From JBBSHJ01 sp038253135 (GTDB lineage Bacteria > Actinomycetota > Actinomycetes > Mycobacteriales > QHCD01), in the NCBI GenBank assembly GCA_038253135.1, contig JBBSHJ010000031.1:1-32181 (forward strand): a stretch of 32,181 nt of DNA. Direction: 5' to 3'. The translations under genes and the position numbers were made by a program. Below, in pieces: positions 29,601-32,181 of this stretch (the first letter of the stretch is position 1; the number at the start of each line of letters is the position of its first letter). Below the pieces are notes generated by a model. That model was not told the DNA's origin, searched no databases, and saw only the letters and a list, made by a program, of their open reading frames with translations.

Positions 29601-30325
29601 TCGAGCTGCGCGGCGTAACGCTCCGCTACCAGACCGCGCGCGACCCGGCGATCCACGATGTGGATCTGAGCATTCCGATCGGGCAGCGGGTGGCGTTCGT
29701 CGGCCGCACCGGCGCCGGCAAATCGACGATCGCGAAGCTGGTGGCGCGGTTCTACGATCCGACCGCCGGGCACATCCTCATCGACGGCCGGCCGCTGTCC
29801 GAGCTGGACCTCGCGGCGTACCGATCCCGACTGGGATACGTGCCGCAGGAGCCGTTCCTCTTCTCCCGGTCGATCCGCGACAACGTCGCCTATGGCAAGC
29901 CGGATGCGACCGACTGGGAGGTGGAGTCCGCCGCCCGTGCGGTGGGCGCGCATCAGTTTGTTAGCCGGCTACAGGGTGGTTATCACCACAAGGTCACCGA
30001 GCGGGGCCGGTCGCTGTCGGCCGGCCAGCGTCAGCTGCTGTGCCTCGCCCGGGCGCTGATCGTCGACCCGCGGGTGCTCATCCTCGATGAGGCGACCAGC
30101 AATCTGGACATGTCGGGAGAGCGGCGGGTCAACCGCGCGATGCGCAGGGTGTCGTCGGGCCGGACGACGATCGTCGTCACGCACCGCCCGCACGCCCTGC
30201 AGTGGGTCGACCGGGTGGTCCGCGTGTCCGACGGTCGGGTGGACGATGACCGCGCGGCGGCCGAGGTGCAGAGCCTCGAGTCGCACCTGCCGGGCGACCG
30301 GGAGCACGTCCGGCTCTCGGCGTAG
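26609..30325 (+). CDS. Fused two-half ABC exporter (TMD-NBD-TMD-NBD)
   Basis: The 1238-residue chain contains two complete ABC-exporter halves; relatives are usually two separate proteins. GTG 26609 has AAAGG 6 nt upstream. Six-helix membrane domains start near residues 45 and 680. NBD1 has Walker A GPSGCGKST (398-406), LSGGQ (502-506), a Walker B LLLDDATS in which the catalytic Glu is D527, and Y558 in place of the H-loop His. NBD2 has GRTGAGKST (1032-1040), LSAGQ (1136-1140), LILDEATS with E1161, and H1192. One composite site is therefore consensus and the other degenerate. It is a plasma-membrane exporter of lipids, drugs or similar hydrophobic compounds; the substrate is unknown. Confidence 0.95.
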   Translation: MSNSSVDVEPETTSNHRTALPERAAEEPPHTSWIRRLAPYIKEQRRSLILALVSVGIWVATVTGVPLIQKVLVDGVIISHHHRFAPWIALLLAVAVARFLTSALWRYSGGKMSLKVQSRIRADVYDTLQRLDFSGHSRMQSGQLVSRANTDLRLVQQLVSWIPMVAGNLVRIGLALVVMLVLSPVLAAVVIGVLCLVFFVIRHDKGRVYAAGWDAQQREANMTTEVEEAVTGVRVVRAFGQEHSELKRFTESLLEMYRARVRAVRMRAPFLASLQMVPMAGQVIVLLVGGLLALHGHLTVGTFLAFSGYLADLSGTTRVLGSVLTMGPQCRAAVERIGEILDLRPDITDPVQPSTPKSQPGSVDFRNVSFAYADGNGDQVLTDFTLSVTPGETVALVGPSGCGKSTALALAPRFFDAATGSVRVDGQDVRDWSLRDLRERIGMVFEDSFLFSDSVRANIAYGRPDASMDEVETAARAAAADEFIAELPDGYGTVVGEQGLTLSGGQRQRVALARALLTRPGILLLDDATSSVDVQVEKEIHDNLEPLLCGQTVVVVAYRASTVLLADRVVVVDGGTVVDEGSHDELLARSARYRELFGDQDDTDTSGEHADRVTASAWQSRLDATGTPPALIGDVMTPHLRARIDALPPADDDPRLDVVAAADERGEFSLKEFLRHWKKPLLVGLALVLMDAAVGLVGPLLVRAGVDNGMLGHSAPKLYAVCGVFAILIAFLWWDMRAETSWTGRTTERLLLNLRLRIFGHLQRLGVDYYDRTQAGRTMTRMTSDVDTVSDLLQVGLINALVSVASFLGMAGVIISLDWRLALVVLAVVPPAAFATVWYRRRASKAYDEMRERTSLLNTYLQESLAGIRVTQAYRREAENSRRFARLGDNYLESSTYGTFTTSVYVASIELLSVVAVAVVLAVGGQMVTHGALQIGVLLAFLLYLAQVFAPVQQLSSVFDVYQRARSGLVRIKELLATESSTPVADDAEPVEDVRGEIELRGVTLRYQTARDPAIHDVDLSIPIGQRVAFVGRTGAGKSTIAKLVARFYDPTAGHILIDGRPLSELDLAAYRSRLGYVPQEPFLFSRSIRDNVAYGKPDATDWEVESAARAVGAHQFVSRLQGGYHHKVTERGRSLSAGQRQLLCLARALIVDPRVLILDEATSNLDMSGERRVNRAMRRVSSGRTTIVVTHRPHALQWVDRVVRVSDGRVDDDRAAAEVQSLESHLPGDREHVRLSA

Positions 30326-30354
30326 TTAAAACGGTCGGCCAACCGGTGGGCAGT

Positions 30355-31125
30355 TCACCCGAATTGGAAGGAGGGCTTCGCCAATCCCCACCAATAGCCG
30401 TCGATCTGCGTCGTGCCCTCATCGCCGTCCGCCGCGCCCAGGCTGACGAAGAGCGGCGCCAGGTGCTCGGTCCTCGGGTGCGCGATCCTCGCGGCCGGCG
30501 CCTTGTCGGCGAAGTCCAGGATGCCGTCGAGATCACCGTCCTGCACCGATTCGGTCGCCCAGGCATCGAACTCCGCCGACCACGACGGCGGCTCGGCGTC
30601 GGCCTGGCCGGCCGCCATCTCGCGCAGGTTGTGGGTCAGAAATCCGCTGCCCATGATCAGGATTCCCTTCTCGCGCAGCGGTTTGAGGCTCGCACCGAGA
30701 TCGAAAAGCTGGGTCGGGTCGAGGGACGGCATGGACATCTGCAGGACGGGTACGTCGGCGTTCGGGTACATCTCCACCAGCGGAACGTAGGCCCCGTGGT
30801 CGAGCCCGCGGGCCGGTGCGTCGGCGACCGCGGGCTGCGATGCAGACAGGAGTTGGCGTACGTCGTCCGCGAGTTCCGGTGCCGCTGGGGCGTCGTACCG
30901 GACGTCGTAGTAATGCTGCGGAAAGCCCCAGAAGTCGTAAACCAGCGGCACCGGCGTCGTTGCCGAGAGGGTGACCGGCTGATCCTCCCAATGCGCCGAG
31001 ATGACGAGGATCGCCTCCGGATTCGGCATCCGGCGGGGCCACGCCGCGAGCTCGGCCGTCCAGCGCGCGTCGTCGGCCAGCGGCGGTGCGCCGTGGCCCA
31101 GGTAGACCACCGGATGACGGCTCAT
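30355..31125 (-). CDS. DODA-type class III extradiol dioxygenase family protein
   Basis: The 256-residue protein starts at ATG 31125; AGGGAG lies just upstream. It shows the family pattern VVYLGHGAPP at the N-terminus, VISAHWEDQPVT, then YDFWGFPQHYYDVRYDAP, GLDHGAYVPL and HPRTEHLAPLF. The His residues in these motifs are the usual metal ligands of the LigB/YgiD group. Relatives include DOPA 4,5-extradiol dioxygenases and YgiD; the physiological substrate in bacteria is often unknown. It is cytoplasmic and monocistronic, converging with the ABC exporter (29 bp between stops) and divergent from the truncated sigma factor gene. Confidence 0.92.
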   Translation of the reverse strand: MSRHPVVYLGHGAPPLADDARWTAELAAWPRRMPNPEAILVISAHWEDQPVTLSATTPVPLVYDFWGFPQHYYDVRYDAPAAPELADDVRQLLSASQPAVADAPARGLDHGAYVPLVEMYPNADVPVLQMSMPSLDPTQLFDLGASLKPLREKGILIMGSGFLTHNLREMAAGQADAEPPSWSAEFDAWATESVQDGDLDGILDFADKAPAARIAHPRTEHLAPLFVSLGAADGDEGTTQIDGYWWGLAKPSFQFG

Positions 31126-31149
31126 GGCTCCCTCGCCTCTCGCTTGAGG

Positions 31150-31986
31150 GTTCAATCTCCGTCGAGCGCCGGATTGACCACCGGCGAAATCGCCAGAGCC
31201 TTCCTCACGGCCGAATCCACGATGGCGCAGCGCCTGGTCCGCGCCAAACGGAAGATTGCCGAGGCCGGCATCCCTTACCGCGTCCCTCCCGACGAGTTGC
31301 TGCCCGAGCGGCTCGCCGCGGTGCTCGCCGTGGTCTATCTGATCTTCAACGAGGGCTATGACGAGCAGGACGGACCGAGGGCCCTGGCCGCCGAGGCGAT
31401 TCATCTCGCCCGGGTGCTCGCTCGCCGGATGCCGCAGGAACCGGAGCCGCACGGTTTGCTGGCGTTGATGCTGCTGCACGAGGCTCGACGCGCGACGCGG
31501 AGCGACGATGGCGTGCTGGTCACGCTGGAACGGCAGGACCGATCCAGGTGGAACCGTGCGTTGATCGCGGAAGGGGTCGCCGTACTCGACCAGGCGCTGG
31601 CCATGCGACGTACCGGTCCCTATCAGGTGCAGGCCGCGATCGCGGCCTGCCATGCCACCGCTCCCGACCCGGCGAGCACCGACTGGCCGCAGATCGCCAC
31701 CCTCTACGCGCAGCTGGGACGCCTGGCGCCGTCCCCGGTGGTGGAGCTCAACCGCGCCGTGGCGGTCGCGATGTCCGACGGCATCCCGACCGGCCTCGCA
31801 CTGGTCGATCGGCTTGCCGAGTCGGGCCGGCTCGACGGCTACCACCTACTACCCGCCACCCGGGCCGATCTGCTCCGACGCGGCGGCCGCGTGGCCGAGG
31901 CCAAGGCGGCGTACGAGGATGCGCTCCGGCTGGCCCCGACCGAGGTCGAACGGCGCTACCTGACCGGTCGTCTCCGCGAGCTCTGA
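31150..31986 (+). pseudogene. ECF sigma factor (ECF42/DUF6596 type) lacking its N-terminus
   Basis: Homology begins inside region 4: LTTGEIARAFLTAESTMAQRLVRAKRKI is the helix-turn-helix that reads the -35 element. It continues through PPDELLPERLAAVLAVVYLIFNEGY, HLARVLARRM and the C-terminal TPR-like extension ending in RYLTGRLREL, all typical of ECF42 proteins of about 400 residues. Roughly the first 130 residues, including region 2 that binds the -10 and core polymerase, are absent. Only 25-40 bp separate the breakpoint from the dioxygenase start. The frame stays open to 31986 without damage, so loss is recent or a short product from ATG 31223 persists. Without region 2 it cannot act as a normal sigma factor. 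Confidence 0.82.
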
Positions 31987-32077
31987 ACCTCCTCACACGT
32001 ATCTTCGCGAGTGATGTCGATGGCGCGTCACCTCCTTCGTCGGTCGGGCGAATACCCACCACGCGAGGGAGCGGCAG

Positions 32078-32181
32078 GTGTCACTCATCGAGACCGTGCC
32101 CACGACCGGCACAAGCGCCGAGACGGGTCCGGCCGGGTCCGGCGAGAGCTCGTGTTGGCGCTGGCGTGTGCGGCTCAGGCG
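32078..32181 (+). CDS. Start of a gene cut by the window edge, possibly an MFS permease
   Basis: GTG 32078 has GAGGGAG 6 nt upstream. The first 20 codons give SLIETVPTTGTSAETGPAG, a plausible soluble N-terminus. From about 32130 another frame reads RRELVLALACAAQA, which looks like the first membrane helix of a drug-exporter-type MFS protein. A one-base shift would join the two. The evidence ends at the window edge. Confidence 0.4.
   Translation, partial: MSLIETVPTTGTSAETGPAGSGESSCWRWRVRLR

Overview
The window is high-GC actinobacterial chromosome: strong G/C third-position bias, many GTG starts, and several starts with a -10-like hexamer 6-8 nt upstream and no Shine-Dalgarno. From about 11.9 to 26.0 kb the gene order (rpiB, mycothiol-type DsbA protein, pepN, DUF5130, small membrane protein, HNH protein, glbO, GH13 glucosidase, ettA, SSB) resembles, from memory, the Mycobacterium tuberculosis Rv2465c-Rv2478c neighbourhood, with added genes such as an MscS channel and an MFS permease. 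I cannot assign a genus.

Region 1 (1-2.9 kb) looks like a decayed integrative element at a tRNA gene. A tRNA-Gly(UCC) at 118-191 is preceded by two full copies of a 56-bp repeat that carries its likely promoter. The 3' part of the tRNA recurs at 2829-2871 (39 bp exact, 42 of 43 overall), as expected for attL/attR. Just inside both ends lie copies of a 27-bp imperfect direct repeat, possible integrase arm sites. The interior holds a broken excisionase, a partial helix-turn-helix gene, a truncated duplicate of the eis-like gene found at 10.4 kb, a DinB fragment, and one apparently intact gene for an acidic DxDxDG-repeat (calcium-binding type) protein. No integrase remains.

Region 2 (2.9-9.5 kb) mixes intact genes (GAF-ANTAR regulator, geranylgeranyl-reductase-like flavoprotein, GNAT acetyltransferase, VOC protein) with broken ones: a STAS domain, a RBS-led fragment, a GNAT-ankyrin protein split by one base, an unnamed conserved protein and the N-terminus of a DUF222/13E12 protein. 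Region 3 (9.5-26 kb) is dense and mostly intact: a divergent TauE/Eis pair, then the conserved block. A cupin gene in it carries two compensating frameshifts. Region 4 (26-32.2 kb) has tRNA-Arg(UCU), a 1238-residue ABC exporter with both halves in one chain and one degenerate ATP site, a DODA-type dioxygenase, an ECF sigma factor lacking its N-terminus, and the start of a further gene at the edge.

The most notable structure is the miniature element of region 1. The many single-base frameshifts there and in region 2 could be real decay or sequencing error; raw reads would decide.
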